From contig JAGBFQ010000023.1 of the NCBI GenBank assembly GCA_017936385.1, positions 62,001-126,000 of the forward strand: a stretch of 64,000 nt of DNA, in the 5' to 3' direction. The notes under the pieces are model-generated. The model was not told the DNA's origin, searched no databases, and saw only the letters and a program-made list of their open reading frames with translations. Source of the DNA: Rikenellaceae bacterium (GTDB lineage Bacteria; Bacteroidota; Bacteroidia; Bacteroidales; Rikenellaceae). The position numbers were made by a program, and so were the translations under genes. Shown one piece after another: positions 52,391-60,542 of the stretch (within the stretch, counting starts at the first letter, position 1; each line of letters opens with the position of its first letter).

Positions 52391-52476
52391 GCTCGGATGG
52401 TGGAATAGGTAGACACGCCGGACTTAAAATCCTGTGGGCAGAAATGCCCGTGCGGGTTCGATTCCCGCTCCGAGTA
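52391..52476 (+). tRNA. tRNA-Leu (anticodon TAA)
   Basis: 86 nt including the discriminator A; CCA is not encoded. The acceptor stem is GCTCGGA / TCCGAGT (first pair G-T). The D arm has GGTAGAC, the anticodon loop CTTAAAA gives TAA, the long variable arm is GTGGGCAGAAATGCCCG, and the T arm is GCGGGTTCGATTCCCGC. The anticodon stem CCGGA/TCCTG has one C-U mismatch. It is class II, as expected for leucine. Downstream terminator at 52479. Confidence 0.95.
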
Positions 52477-52478
52477 CA

Positions 52479-52515
52479 ACCGAGGACCGCACACAATATT
52501 GTTGCGGCCCTCGGT
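52479..52515 (+). terminator. tRNA-Leu terminator
   Basis: The stem ACCGAGG-CCGC / GCGG-CCTCGGT (one mismatch) is followed by GTTTT. Confidence 0.85.
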
Positions 52516-52589
52516 GTTTTAAATATAAATTATTACAACACCCACTCTCTAAAAATTTGACAGAGCAGTGAATTTTCTAATCTTTTTCG

Positions 52590-52597
52590 TACATTTG
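52590..52597 (+). promoter_or_regulatory. -7 box (TACATTTG) of the FISUMP-like lipoprotein gene
   Basis: A consensus match 26 bp before the ATG at 52624. The -33 element is not clear. Confidence 0.6.
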
Positions 52598-52623
52598 TCC
52601 GATATTTGCACACTAAAGCACCT

Positions 52624-53946
52624 ATGAATATGCTCAAAAAAGTCACTAAAATAGCAATGTCGCTTGCACTCTCGGCTCTGATGTTGGTTGGGTGTAAGGC
52701 CGATGACGACATTATAATCACCTCGTTCTCGCTCGACGGTGCCGAGTACGTATGCTTCGAGCCGACACAGACCATCAAGGTAGGCTACAACAAGCAACGT
52801 ATCTCGAAAATCGAAGTCACTCAGTCGCCCGAGGGTTGGACCGTAACCAACCGCGACAACAAATATCTCGAAATCACCGCACCCAACACGACACATACCG
52901 ACATCGAGACTATCGAAGTGAAGGGTATTTCGCCCGAGGGCAACAGCAACTCGGACAAACTCAAAGTGCAGGTACTCGCTGCCGACAACCTTTCGACCAA
53001 GGGCGTGGCCAACTGCTACATTGCCCCGACCGAGGGACGTTTGGCATTCGACGGAACGGCCGTTGCAGGTAGCAACAAGGCGTTGGATTTCACCTCAGCC
53101 GAACTGCTGTGGTGCGCGCCCGAGGGCTGTGTCTATTCGGTACAGGTGCTCAATGGCAAGGTTTCGTTCTCGACCTCGGCAACATCCGGAAATGCAGTGA
53201 TAGCCGTACGTGACGCCAAAAAGAACATCCTTTGGAGCTGGCACATCTGGGTGGCCGACTACAATCCCGAAGAGAACATCATAGACGGAATGATGTCGCG
53301 CAACTTAGGTGCATCGGACCAAGTGGGCGACACCGAGTCGTCGGCATGGGCGGCAAGCGGACTCTATTACCAATGGGGACGCAAAGACCCGTTCGTGGGT
53401 GGCAAAAGCTACATGTCGACCGTCAACCAAAATATGTACAATGCCGACGGAGAGTGGGTCGGTGTGAAGTATCTGAAAACCGGCAAAACATACGGAACGG
53501 TAGATTACGCCATCAAGAACCCTTTGACGCTGCTCTATGGCATCGAGAGCACCGACTACGATTGGCACTTCGCCAAACGTGACAACACACTGTGGAGTGC
53601 TACCACCAAGAGCATGTACGACCCCTGCCCTGCCGGCTGGCGAGTTGCCGCCGAGAGTGCCTTTGCGGGAATTTCGATGGAGAGCGTCGAGGGTGAGTAC
53701 CTGCGTGGTTGGGAGGTTCGAATGGCCGATACGGTATCCTATTTCGCCGCCGCAGGTCGTCGCAGTTTTGTAAGTGGTGAGTTGACCAATGTCGACGTGA
53801 CGGGCTATCTTCCCGTTGGTTTTGTGTGGAGCGCCTCGGCCAAAGCAACCAAAGCCGCAGCACTGGAATTCACCCCCACAACACTTGCTATGGGTGAGAT
53901 TTACAGAGCAAACGCCTGCCCGGTGAGATGTTGCAAAATCCAGTAA
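52624..53946 (+). CDS. FISUMP-like lipoprotein (third paralogue)
   Basis: 440 residues from the ATG at 52624. Signal peptide and lipobox end at Cys24 (SALMLVGC). Residues about 30-120 form a beta-rich N-terminal domain. The shared module then runs to the end: GVANCYIAP, WSWHIWVADYNP, MSRNLGA, YYQWGRKDPFVGG, YDPCPAGWRVA and ACPVRCC. It lacks the BACON repeats of the paralogue at 28276. It has its own promoter and terminator and stands between tRNA-Leu and the PqqD/ABC operon, so it is not co-transcribed with that operon. Function unknown; surface location inferred. Confidence 0.82.
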   Translation: MNMLKKVTKIAMSLALSALMLVGCKADDDIIITSFSLDGAEYVCFEPTQTIKVGYNKQRISKIEVTQSPEGWTVTNRDNKYLEITAPNTTHTDIETIEVKGISPEGNSNSDKLKVQVLAADNLSTKGVANCYIAPTEGRLAFDGTAVAGSNKALDFTSAELLWCAPEGCVYSVQVLNGKVSFSTSATSGNAVIAVRDAKKNILWSWHIWVADYNPEENIIDGMMSRNLGASDQVGDTESSAWAASGLYYQWGRKDPFVGGKSYMSTVNQNMYNADGEWVGVKYLKTGKTYGTVDYAIKNPLTLLYGIESTDYDWHFAKRDNTLWSATTKSMYDPCPAGWRVAAESAFAGISMESVEGEYLRGWEVRMADTVSYFAAAGRRSFVSGELTNVDVTGYLPVGFVWSASAKATKAAALEFTPTTLAMGEIYRANACPVRCCKIQ

Positions 53947-53968
53947 GATTACATTCAACAAGACATGC

Positions 53969-54004
53969 GCGGCAGTCACCCTCTCTTTTCGGGTCGACTG
54001 CCGC
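53969..54004 (+). terminator. Terminator of the FISUMP-like lipoprotein gene
   Basis: The stem GCGGCAGTC / GACTGCCGC with an 18-nt loop is followed by ACTTTTTTC. It separates the lipoprotein gene from the next operon. Confidence 0.8.
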
Positions 54005-54026
54005 ACTTTTTTCTCAAAAAAAACAC

Positions 54027-54034
54027 TACCTTTG
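54027..54034 (+). promoter_or_regulatory. -7 box (TACCTTTG) of the PqqD/ABC/HprK/S26 operon
   Basis: A perfect consensus 30 bp before the PqqD-like ATG and after the lipoprotein terminator, so the four genes form an independent operon. Confidence 0.75.
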
Positions 54035-54064
54035 TCAAATGATTGAATAAAACTAATAAACACC

Positions 54065-54334
54065 ATGAAAATAGAGAGCAAATTCAAAGTACGCGAAATA
54101 GCCGGCGAGAAAATCATCATCCTGCAAGGAACCTACGGCTCGGACATGACAAAAATCATCTCACTCAACGACTCGGCCGAGTTGCTTTTCAACGAGCTTT
54201 CGGGACGCGACTTCGAGATGGAGGACGCCGCCAAAGTACTCACCGACAACTACGATGTAGAACCACAAGTGGCACTTGCCGATGCCACCAAATGGGTTGA
54301 TTCACTGACCGAGTGCGGTGTAATCGTACGATAA
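54065..54334 (+). CDS. PqqD-like protein (RiPP recognition element candidate)
   Basis: 89 residues. Three N-terminal beta-strands (FKVREIAGEKIIILQG, DMTKIISLNDSAELLFNEL) and a helical winged-helix half (MEDAAKVLTDNYDVEP, ALADATKWVDSLTECGVIV) match the PqqD fold that binds leader peptides of ribosomally made, modified peptides. Stand-alone PqqD-like proteins also occur in kinase and exporter clusters of unknown product. First gene of a four-gene operon. No precursor-like small ORF was seen between promoter and this gene. Confidence 0.8.
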   Translation: MKIESKFKVREIAGEKIIILQGTYGSDMTKIISLNDSAELLFNELSGRDFEMEDAAKVLTDNYDVEPQVALADATKWVDSLTECGVIVR

Positions 54335-54343
54335 CTGCGAAGT

Positions 54344-54373
54344 CCCCACACTCCAAAGCCCCACACTCCAAAG
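54344..54373 (+). repeat. Perfect 15-bp tandem duplication before the ABC exporter gene
   Basis: CCCCACACTCCAAAG occurs twice in a row, ending one base before the ABC exporter ATG, in the 40-bp gap after the PqqD-like gene. Confidence 0.9.
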
Positions 54374-54374
54374 T

Positions 54375-56045
54375 ATGAAAAAAATCCTCGGGCTAATACC
54401 TCAATCGTTCCGTCGTCGCGGAATCGGAGTACTACTGTCGATACTCGTACAGGCGTTGCTCGATTTCGTGGGGTTGGCCGTGCTGTTGCCCGTAATCATC
54501 CTGGTTGCCGACCCGAATGCCATCAGTACAAACCGATGGCTGGGTGAGTTGTGGGCCTGGGGCGGCTTTACTGATGGACGCACATTCACGTTAGCCGTGT
54601 GCGGCGCCGTGGTGGGAGTGATTGCCATCAAGGGTGGTCTGGGCATGTGGCTGTGGAGGGGCCAGAACCGATATATCATGGGGCTTTATCGCCACTACTC
54701 CGAAAGGCTTTTTGCCCACTACCACAACAACGGCCTGCTCTTTATCAAGGGACACAACAGCGCAAAACTTGCTCACGAAATAAACTTCGTATGCTTGGCC
54801 TTTGTGGTAAATGTACTGATGACCGCCGCCGTGCTGGCAACCAACGTAATACTGATGACGCTGATGATTGTGGCTCTGATGGTCTACAACGTCAAGGTGG
54901 CAGGTCTGTTGATTGCAATTTTGGTTCCCATCGTGGCGCTCTACTTCCACTTTGTGAGGGGACGTATCGGAGAGTTCGGCCGCAAGGAGAACGAAATACG
55001 CCGAAGTCAAAACCGTCTGGTGGTTGAGTCGTTGGTGGGTTATTCCGAAATCGAGGTGGCAGGCATGTTCCCCGAGATGGAGCGACGTTTCGACCAAGGA
55101 ATACGCGAAATTGCCGACATGCGACTTCAAATCGGTACACTTTCACAGGTGCCAAACATAATTCTCGACCTGTGTATCGCCGTTGCGTTGGCGGTGTTGG
55201 TTACATTCCGTGCCGACGCCGTGGCCTTTGGAATTTTTGCCGTGGCAGCAGTCAAGATTCTGCCCACGGCCAAAAGTATCGTGGGACGATGGATAACCCT
55301 GCGCAACAATCTCTACACGGCCGACATTGTGGCTCTGACGACGGATGCACAACCCGCAACAGCAAAAGTGAGCGAACAAAGAATCTCTTTCAAGCAGGAA
55401 ATCCGTCTGGAGGATGTATCGTTCCGCTTCCCGGATGGTGACCAAGAGGTTTTGGAAAACATCTCTTTGAGGGTACGCAAAGGCGAAACCATTGGCATTA
55501 AGGGTGTGTCGGGCGGCGGAAAGACCACGCTGTTTAACATCCTGCTCGGATTCTACCCCCCCACCAAGGGACAAATCACGGTCGACAATGTGGCTCTGAC
55601 GACCGACAACCTACGCAAATGGCACAACATCGTGGGCTACGTTCCACAAAACGTGTTTGTCATGGATAGCACCATCGCCGAAAACGTAGCTATGGGCGAC
55701 CCCACAGCCGACCGCGAGCAAATCAAAGACGCATTGCAAAGAGCCAGCCTTTGGGAGTTTGTGGAGTCACTTCCCGAGGGCATCGACACACACATCGGAG
55801 AGGCCGGTTGCCGACTATCGGGTGGACAAAAACAGCGCTTGGGAATTGCTCGAGCATTGTATAAACGCGCCGAAGTATTGTTCTTCGACGAGGCGACATC
55901 GGCTCTCGACTCCGACACCGAACGCGAAATCACACGCTCCATCGAGGAGCTGTCCCACAATCAGGGAGAACTTACAATATTCATCATCGCCCACCGCGAA
56001 ACGTCGCTCATCTTCTGCGACCGAGTGGTGGAACTCAACGGTTGA
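54375..56045 (+). CDS. ABC exporter, fused permease and ATPase
   Basis: 556 residues. Six TM helices fill about 1-310 (VLLSILVQALLDFVGLAVLL, TAAVLATNVILMTLMIVALM). The nucleotide-binding domain at about 335-556 has Walker A GVSGGGKTTLFNILLG, the signature CRLSGGQKQRLGIARALY, Walker B EVLFFDEATSALDS and the switch histidine in FIIAHRETSLI. There is no N-terminal C39 peptidase domain, so leader removal would need another protease such as the S26 protein encoded downstream. Exporters of this type move peptides, lipids or lipid-linked sugars; context suggests a peptide-related substrate (inference). Confidence 0.9.
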   Translation: MKKILGLIPQSFRRRGIGVLLSILVQALLDFVGLAVLLPVIILVADPNAISTNRWLGELWAWGGFTDGRTFTLAVCGAVVGVIAIKGGLGMWLWRGQNRYIMGLYRHYSERLFAHYHNNGLLFIKGHNSAKLAHEINFVCLAFVVNVLMTAAVLATNVILMTLMIVALMVYNVKVAGLLIAILVPIVALYFHFVRGRIGEFGRKENEIRRSQNRLVVESLVGYSEIEVAGMFPEMERRFDQGIREIADMRLQIGTLSQVPNIILDLCIAVALAVLVTFRADAVAFGIFAVAAVKILPTAKSIVGRWITLRNNLYTADIVALTTDAQPATAKVSEQRISFKQEIRLEDVSFRFPDGDQEVLENISLRVRKGETIGIKGVSGGGKTTLFNILLGFYPPTKGQITVDNVALTTDNLRKWHNIVGYVPQNVFVMDSTIAENVAMGDPTADREQIKDALQRASLWEFVESLPEGIDTHIGEAGCRLSGGQKQRLGIARALYKRAEVLFFDEATSALDSDTEREITRSIEELSHNQGELTIFIIAHRETSLIFCDRVVELNG

Positions 56046-56047
56046 CT

Positions 56048-56923
56048 ATGACTGCATACTACAAAATAGCAGAGCTGACCTTGCAGCTCACAGGAGAGAG
56101 TGCCGAACTCAACAGTTTGGACGGTTTCAAACCCTTCCGCATTGAACAATACGAAGGCACGGCCGACGCCACCATTTGTCTTGACTCAACGCTCGAAGAG
56201 TGCGACTTCGACTCGGCGGAGTGGATTTACTCGTCGGGCGAGGATGGCGTAAATTATGAATTCGGACGCCACGCCGAAGGTTTCTGTTGCCGCATAACCT
56301 CTACCCAAGGGGGCACGCTCAAACTATGGCATCGAACCGACAGCCGCACAATGTGGTGCAATGCTGACCATGTGAGCCAGGTCAACCCCTACGAGCTGCG
56401 TTTCCTGTTATGGATAGCCTATGGTCTGGCAGCCCTGCCGCACGGAGCAGTAGCCGTCCACACCTCGGTAATCATGCAAGGTGGCAAAGCCTATATGTTT
56501 CTGGGCGAAAGCGGAACGGGCAAAAGCACACACACTCGTCTGTGGCGCGAGAACATCGAAGGGGCTGAACTGCTCAATGACGACTCACCGATTCTGCGCA
56601 TAGCAGATGGACGTCCCGTAGTCTACGGCTCTCCGTGGAGTGGCAAAACCCCTTGTTACAAACCGTTGTGTGTACCCCTTGGGGGCGTAACACGTCTGAG
56701 TCAAGCACCGCACAACCGCATGCGAAAACTCAATCGAATCGAGGCTCTCGGCGCACTCCTACCCTCATGCCCTCCCAACTTCGCCTACGACGAGAAGTTA
56801 ACCGACCGCATGTGCGAAATCCTCGGCACGGTAATCCGCACAACTCCCGTTTATCACTTGGAGTGTCTGCCCGACAGTGCAGCTGCCGAGTTATCATTTA
56901 ACACATTGAAAGATGTCCAATAA
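56048..56923 (+). CDS. HPr-kinase-like P-loop protein
   Basis: 291 residues from the ATG at 56048, 2 bp after the exporter stop. The N-terminal half (about 1-130) is unassigned. The C-terminal half has a P-loop FLGESGTGKSTHTRLW near 152, an acidic motif LLNDDSPILRIADGRPVVYG and SPWSGKTPCYKP, as in HprK-related kinases that accompany lasso-peptide clusters and PqqD-like proteins. It lacks the full HPr kinase/phosphorylase architecture and no HPr gene is near, so the target is probably a peptide or sugar rather than HPr (inference). Overlaps the S26 gene by 11 bp. Confidence 0.8.
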   Translation: MTAYYKIAELTLQLTGESAELNSLDGFKPFRIEQYEGTADATICLDSTLEECDFDSAEWIYSSGEDGVNYEFGRHAEGFCCRITSTQGGTLKLWHRTDSRTMWCNADHVSQVNPYELRFLLWIAYGLAALPHGAVAVHTSVIMQGGKAYMFLGESGTGKSTHTRLWRENIEGAELLNDDSPILRIADGRPVVYGSPWSGKTPCYKPLCVPLGGVTRLSQAPHNRMRKLNRIEALGALLPSCPPNFAYDEKLTDRMCEILGTVIRTTPVYHLECLPDSAAAELSFNTLKDVQ

Positions 56924-57353
56924 GCGCACAATGCCCAATGGCACGATGTTCGGGTTGGCCGCCGAGGAGTTGAAGGCAGGTCGCGCAGTTCGCATCAACG
57001 TCATGGGACGTAGCATGCGACCCTTATTCCGCAGTGGACAGACCATCGAGCTTAAACCCATTCAGCCCGAAGCCCTATTTGTGGGAAGTGTCATCATGGC
57101 ACGTATTGCACCCGAGCGTTATGCCGTACATCGCATATTGGAAATCGACGGCGAGCACATCACCATGATGGGCGACGGAAATATCGTTGGCAAGGAGAGA
57201 GTTCACAGCACAGATATTTTCGGCTATGTGGAGTGTACGGAACGTCATCTCCGCTGGGCTCGCCTATGGCGACGCCTACTCCCCCTGCGCCGCTACCTGC
57301 TTGCTGTGGATAGAGTATTATGTTCACTGGGGCATCCCCAAGAACATAACTAA
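56913..57353 (+). CDS. S26/S24-family signal peptidase-like protein
   Basis: 146 residues. The nucleophile motif [20 protein letters not shown] is at about 28-47, with the serine in GRSMRP. A second catalytic motif, [13 protein letters not shown] near 70, is followed by [11 protein letters not shown]. Histidine stands where bacterial type I signal peptidases have lysine, as in SipW/ER-type enzymes. There is no N-terminal TM helix; a basic hydrophobic C-terminus ([17 protein letters not shown]) may anchor it. Last gene of the operon; its stop codon overlaps the convergent lepA stop. Confidence 0.8.
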   Translation: MSNKRTMPNGTMFGLAAEELKAGRAVRINVMGRSMRPLFRSGQTIELKPIQPEALFVGSVIMARIAPERYAVHRILEIDGEHITMMGDGNIVGKERVHSTDIFGYVECTERHLRWARLWRRLLPLRRYLLAVDRVLCSLGHPQEHN

Positions 57354-59137
57354 TCCATCTTCAGCACGGCGAGGAAGGCTTGTTGAGGCACCTCGACGTT
57401 ACCAATTTGGCGCATACGTTTCTTACCCTTCTTCTGTTTTTCGAGCAGTTTACGTTTACGGCTGATGTCACCTCCGTAACATTTGGCGGTCACGTCTTTG
57501 CGCACGGCCTTGACGGTTTCGCGGGCAATAATCTTGGAGCCGATAGCTGCCTGAATTGCCACGTCGAATTGTTGGCGCGGGATAAGTTCTTTGAGTTTCT
57601 CGCACATGCGACGACCAAAGTCGTAAGCGTGGTCGTAGTAGATGAGCGAACTAAGCGCATCCACAGGCTCGCTGTTGAGCAGAATATCGAGTTTGGCGAG
57701 TTTGCTATCTTTATAACCCGTCGCGTGATAGTCGAATGAAGCGTATCCGCGCGAGATACTTTTGAGTTTGTCGTAGAAGTCGAACACAATCTCACTCAAC
57801 GGCATTTCGAAGTTAACCTCCACGCGGTCTTGTGTAAGGAAGGTTTGATTGAGCAGTGTACCGCGTCGGTCAATGCACAACTTGATTACGCTACCCAGAT
57901 AGTCCGACTTGGTGATGATTTGAGCCATGATATAAGGCTCTTCGATTTTCTGAATCAGTGTGGGTTCGGGCAATCCCGAGGGGTTGTGCACCTCGCTGAC
58001 CTCGCCTTTGGTGGTAGTCACGCGATACGACACGTTGGGCACGGTGGTGATAACGTCCATATCGAACTCGCGGTACAGACGCTCCTGCACGATGTCAAGG
58101 TGCAACAATCCGAGGAATCCGCAACGGAAACCGAATCCCAAAGCCAACGAACTCTCAGGTTCAAAGGTGAGCGATGCGTCGTTAAGTTGCAGTTTTTCGA
58201 TAGATGCTCGCAGGTCTTCGTACTCGCTGGTGTCTACGGGGTAAACACCAGCAAAAAGCATGGGTTTCACATTCTCAAAACCCTCGATACCCTTGTCGCA
58301 GGGGCGTGCCACATGTGTGATGGTGTCACCCACCTTGACGTCGGCCGAGTTCTTGATACCTGAAATGATGTAGCCCACGTCGCCGGCTTTAATCTCGTCG
58401 CGTGGCGAAAGTTTGAGTTTCAACACACCGATTTCGTCGGCCGAGTATTCGTTGCCCAAGTTGACAAACTTAACCTTGTCGCCCTTGCGCAGGGTTCCGT
58501 TCATCACGCGGAAATAAGCGATGATACCACGGAACGAGTTGAACACCGAGTCGAAAATCAGTGCTTGCAACGGAGCCTCCTCGTCGCCTTTGGGCGCAGG
58601 GATACGGTCGACAATGGCGTCCAGCACCTCAATCACACCTTGACCGGTTTTGCCGCTGGCCAGCAAAATCTCTTCGGGCTTGCAGCCGATGAGGTCGATA
58701 ATTTGGTCACGCACCTCGTCAACCATAGCCGAATCGACATCGATTTTATTCAACACGGGGATGATTTCGAGGTCGTTCTCGAGAGCCAGATATAAGTTTG
58801 AAATAGTCTGTGCCTGAATACCTTGTGTAGCGTCTACAACCAACAACGCACCTTCGCACGAGGCAATGGCGCGCGACACCTCGTACGAGAAGTCGACGTG
58901 TCCCGGGGTGTCAATCAGGTTAAGGGTGTATTTTTGTCCATCCTTGAGATACTCCATTTGTATGGCGTGACTCTTGATGGTGATACCTTTCTCGCGTTCG
59001 AGGTCCATATCATCCAAAACCTGATTCTGCAACTCTCTGTCGGACAGGGTGTTGGTCTTTTCAATCATTCGGTCGGCGAGTGTACTTTTGCCGTGGTCGA
59101 TATGGGCGATGATGCAAAAATTGCGAATATTTTTCAT
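57350..59137 (-). CDS. lepA: Elongation factor 4 (LepA)
   Basis: A translational GTPase that acts on stalled or assembling ribosomes. 595 residues: G1 [19 protein letters not shown]3 [13 protein letters not shown]4 LNKIDV, EF-G-like domains, and the LepA-specific C-terminus ([20 protein letters not shown]). Its tail overlaps the S26 peptidase gene by 4 bp with no terminator between them. The promoter on the minus strand at 59158 is back to back with that of the ubiA-like gene. Confidence 0.97.
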   Translation of the reverse strand: MKNIRNFCIIAHIDHGKSTLADRMIEKTNTLSDRELQNQVLDDMDLEREKGITIKSHAIQMEYLKDGQKYTLNLIDTPGHVDFSYEVSRAIASCEGALLVVDATQGIQAQTISNLYLALENDLEIIPVLNKIDVDSAMVDEVRDQIIDLIGCKPEEILLASGKTGQGVIEVLDAIVDRIPAPKGDEEAPLQALIFDSVFNSFRGIIAYFRVMNGTLRKGDKVKFVNLGNEYSADEIGVLKLKLSPRDEIKAGDVGYIISGIKNSADVKVGDTITHVARPCDKGIEGFENVKPMLFAGVYPVDTSEYEDLRASIEKLQLNDASLTFEPESSLALGFGFRCGFLGLLHLDIVQERLYREFDMDVITTVPNVSYRVTTTKGEVSEVHNPSGLPEPTLIQKIEEPYIMAQIITKSDYLGSVIKLCIDRRGTLLNQTFLTQDRVEVNFEMPLSEIVFDFYDKLKSISRGYASFDYHATGYKDSKLAKLDILLNSEPVDALSSLIYYDHAYDFGRRMCEKLKELIPRQQFDVAIQAAIGSKIIARETVKAVRKDVTAKCYGGDISRKRKLLEKQKKGKKRMRQIGNVEVPQQAFLAVLKMD

Positions 59138-59157
59138 AAACTATCTATAAAACCGCA

Positions 59158-59165
59158 CAAAGTTA
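59158..59165 (-). promoter_or_regulatory. lepA promoter -7 box (TAACTTTG)
   Basis: A minus-strand consensus match 20 bp before the lepA ATG, 2 bp from the divergent -7 box at 59168. Confidence 0.65.
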
Positions 59166-59167
59166 AT

Positions 59168-59175
59168 TATTTTTG
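59168..59175 (+). promoter_or_regulatory. ubiA-like gene promoter -7 box (TATTTTTG)
   Basis: A consensus match 18 bp before the ATG at 59194. Confidence 0.55.
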
Positions 59176-59193
59176 TCGGAAATTAAAATTGTT

Positions 59194-60054
59194 ATGATGA
59201 CTACGATTCGCAAATATCTCTCGATGGTGAAATTTTCGCACACAATCTTCGCCATGCCTTTTGCCTTGGTGGGCTACACGTGGGCTCTGACCTCCACCCA
59301 AACCCCGTTTGATTGGGTGTTGCTGGTGCAGGTTGTGGCCTGTATGGTGCTGGCACGCAACACGGCAATGGGTTTCAACCGTTGGGCCGACCGCGACATT
59401 GATGCGGCAAATCCGCGTACCGCCTCGCGCGAGATTCCGTCGGGACAGATTTCGCCTCGTGCGGCTCTCACCTTCGTGATTATCAACGCCCTGCTATTCG
59501 TCGCCGTGGCCGCAACCATCAACCGTTTGACACTACTGCTTTCGCCCGTGGCACTGCTTGTAGTGATGGGATACAGCTACTGCAAACGCTTCACGGCGCT
59601 CGCACATATCGTACTCGGAATGGGACTCGGAATTGCCCCTACGGCGGCATATATTGCTGTTACAGGAGCGTTTGATGTGACAGCCGTGGTGTTATCGTGC
59701 TTGGTTCTGACGTGGGTCGGTGGTTTCGACATTATCTATGCCATGCAGGACGCCGAGTTCGACCGTGGCCGAGGTTTGCACTCCATTCCTGCAAGTTTTC
59801 CCGGCTGGGGAGCACTCTCAATCAGCATTGCACTGCACGTGGTAAGCCTCTGCGCGGTGTGGATGTTTGGATATTTGTGTGAACTGGGAACTCTCTATTG
59901 GATTGGCGCGGGATTGTTCGCTACCGTGCTGACACTCGAACACCTGCTCGTCACCCCCACACGCCAAAAGAATATCGGTATTGCCTTTGGAACACTCAAC
60001 GGTATCGCCAGCCTTGTGTTCGCAACCTTTGCCATCTTGGCTATGGTGTTATAG
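59194..60054 (+). CDS. UbiA-family prenyltransferase (UbiA/MqnP type)
   Basis: 286 residues, eight to nine TM helices. The two aspartate-rich prenyl-diphosphate motifs are NRWADRDIDAANPRTASREI near 68 and FDIIYAMQDAEFDRGRGLHS near 185. The second is of the 4-hydroxybenzoate-prenyltransferase type, also seen in MqnP of the futalosine route to menaquinone. Bacteroidota use menaquinone, so MqnP is plausible, but MenA-type function is not excluded. ATG at 59194 or 59197; a TTG at 59173 overlaps the promoter and is rejected. Confidence 0.88.
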   Translation: MMTTIRKYLSMVKFSHTIFAMPFALVGYTWALTSTQTPFDWVLLVQVVACMVLARNTAMGFNRWADRDIDAANPRTASREIPSGQISPRAALTFVIINALLFVAVAATINRLTLLLSPVALLVVMGYSYCKRFTALAHIVLGMGLGIAPTAAYIAVTGAFDVTAVVLSCLVLTWVGGFDIIYAMQDAEFDRGRGLHSIPASFPGWGALSISIALHVVSLCAVWMFGYLCELGTLYWIGAGLFATVLTLEHLLVTPTRQKNIGIAFGTLNGIASLVFATFAILAMVL

Positions 60055-60064
60055 CGTTTATCGC

Positions 60065-60538
60065 TCACTCGTGATGATAAGGTTCGCCTCGTAGGATGGT
60101 GAACGCGCGATAGAGTTGTTCGGTAAAGATGGGGCGGATGATTTGGTGTGAAAAGGTCATGCGGCTGAGCGACAGTTTCTCGGCGGCACGAGCGTAAACC
60201 TCTTTCGAAAAACCATAAGGTCCACCGACGATAAACACCACACGTTTCAAGCCGCTGTTCATCCGTTTTTGCATCCACTCGGCGAACTCCATCGAGGTGG
60301 GTTGCAGTCCCTTGTCATCGAGCAGCACAACGTAGTCGTCGGAGGAGAGTTGACGCAAAATCATCTCGCCTTCGGCACGTTTCTGACTCTCTTGGCTCAT
60401 ATTTTTGGCATTACGCACATCCGGCAGCTCGGTAACGGTGAATTTCAGGTAACGCGAAATGCGCCCTGCATACATTCGGGTCAGTTCGGCCACCTGTGCT
60501 GAGTCGGTCTTACCAACCACCAAAAAATCTATACTCAT
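60065..60538 (-). CDS. rlmH: 23S rRNA (pseudouridine1915-N3)-methyltransferase
   Basis: A SPOUT methyltransferase that modifies m3-pseudouridine 1915 in helix 69. 157 residues from MSIDFLVVGK. The SAM-binding knot is FIVGGPYGFSKEVYARA and the C-terminus IIRPIFTEQLYRAFTILRGEPYHH is diagnostic. It begins 4 bp after the GH2-like gene, so the two are probably on one transcript, although functionally unrelated. Confidence 0.95.
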   Translation of the reverse strand: MSIDFLVVGKTDSAQVAELTRMYAGRISRYLKFTVTELPDVRNAKNMSQESQKRAEGEMILRQLSSDDYVVLLDDKGLQPTSMEFAEWMQKRMNSGLKRVVFIVGGPYGFSKEVYARAAEKLSLSRMTFSHQIIRPIFTEQLYRAFTILRGEPYHHE

Positions 60539-60542
60539 ATCA

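Noticed and set aside
54065..57353. Lasso-peptide biosynthetic cluster.
   Set aside because: No asparagine-synthetase-like cyclase, no B2 transglutaminase-like protease and no precursor ORF are present; only the PqqD-like, kinase and exporter parts overlap.
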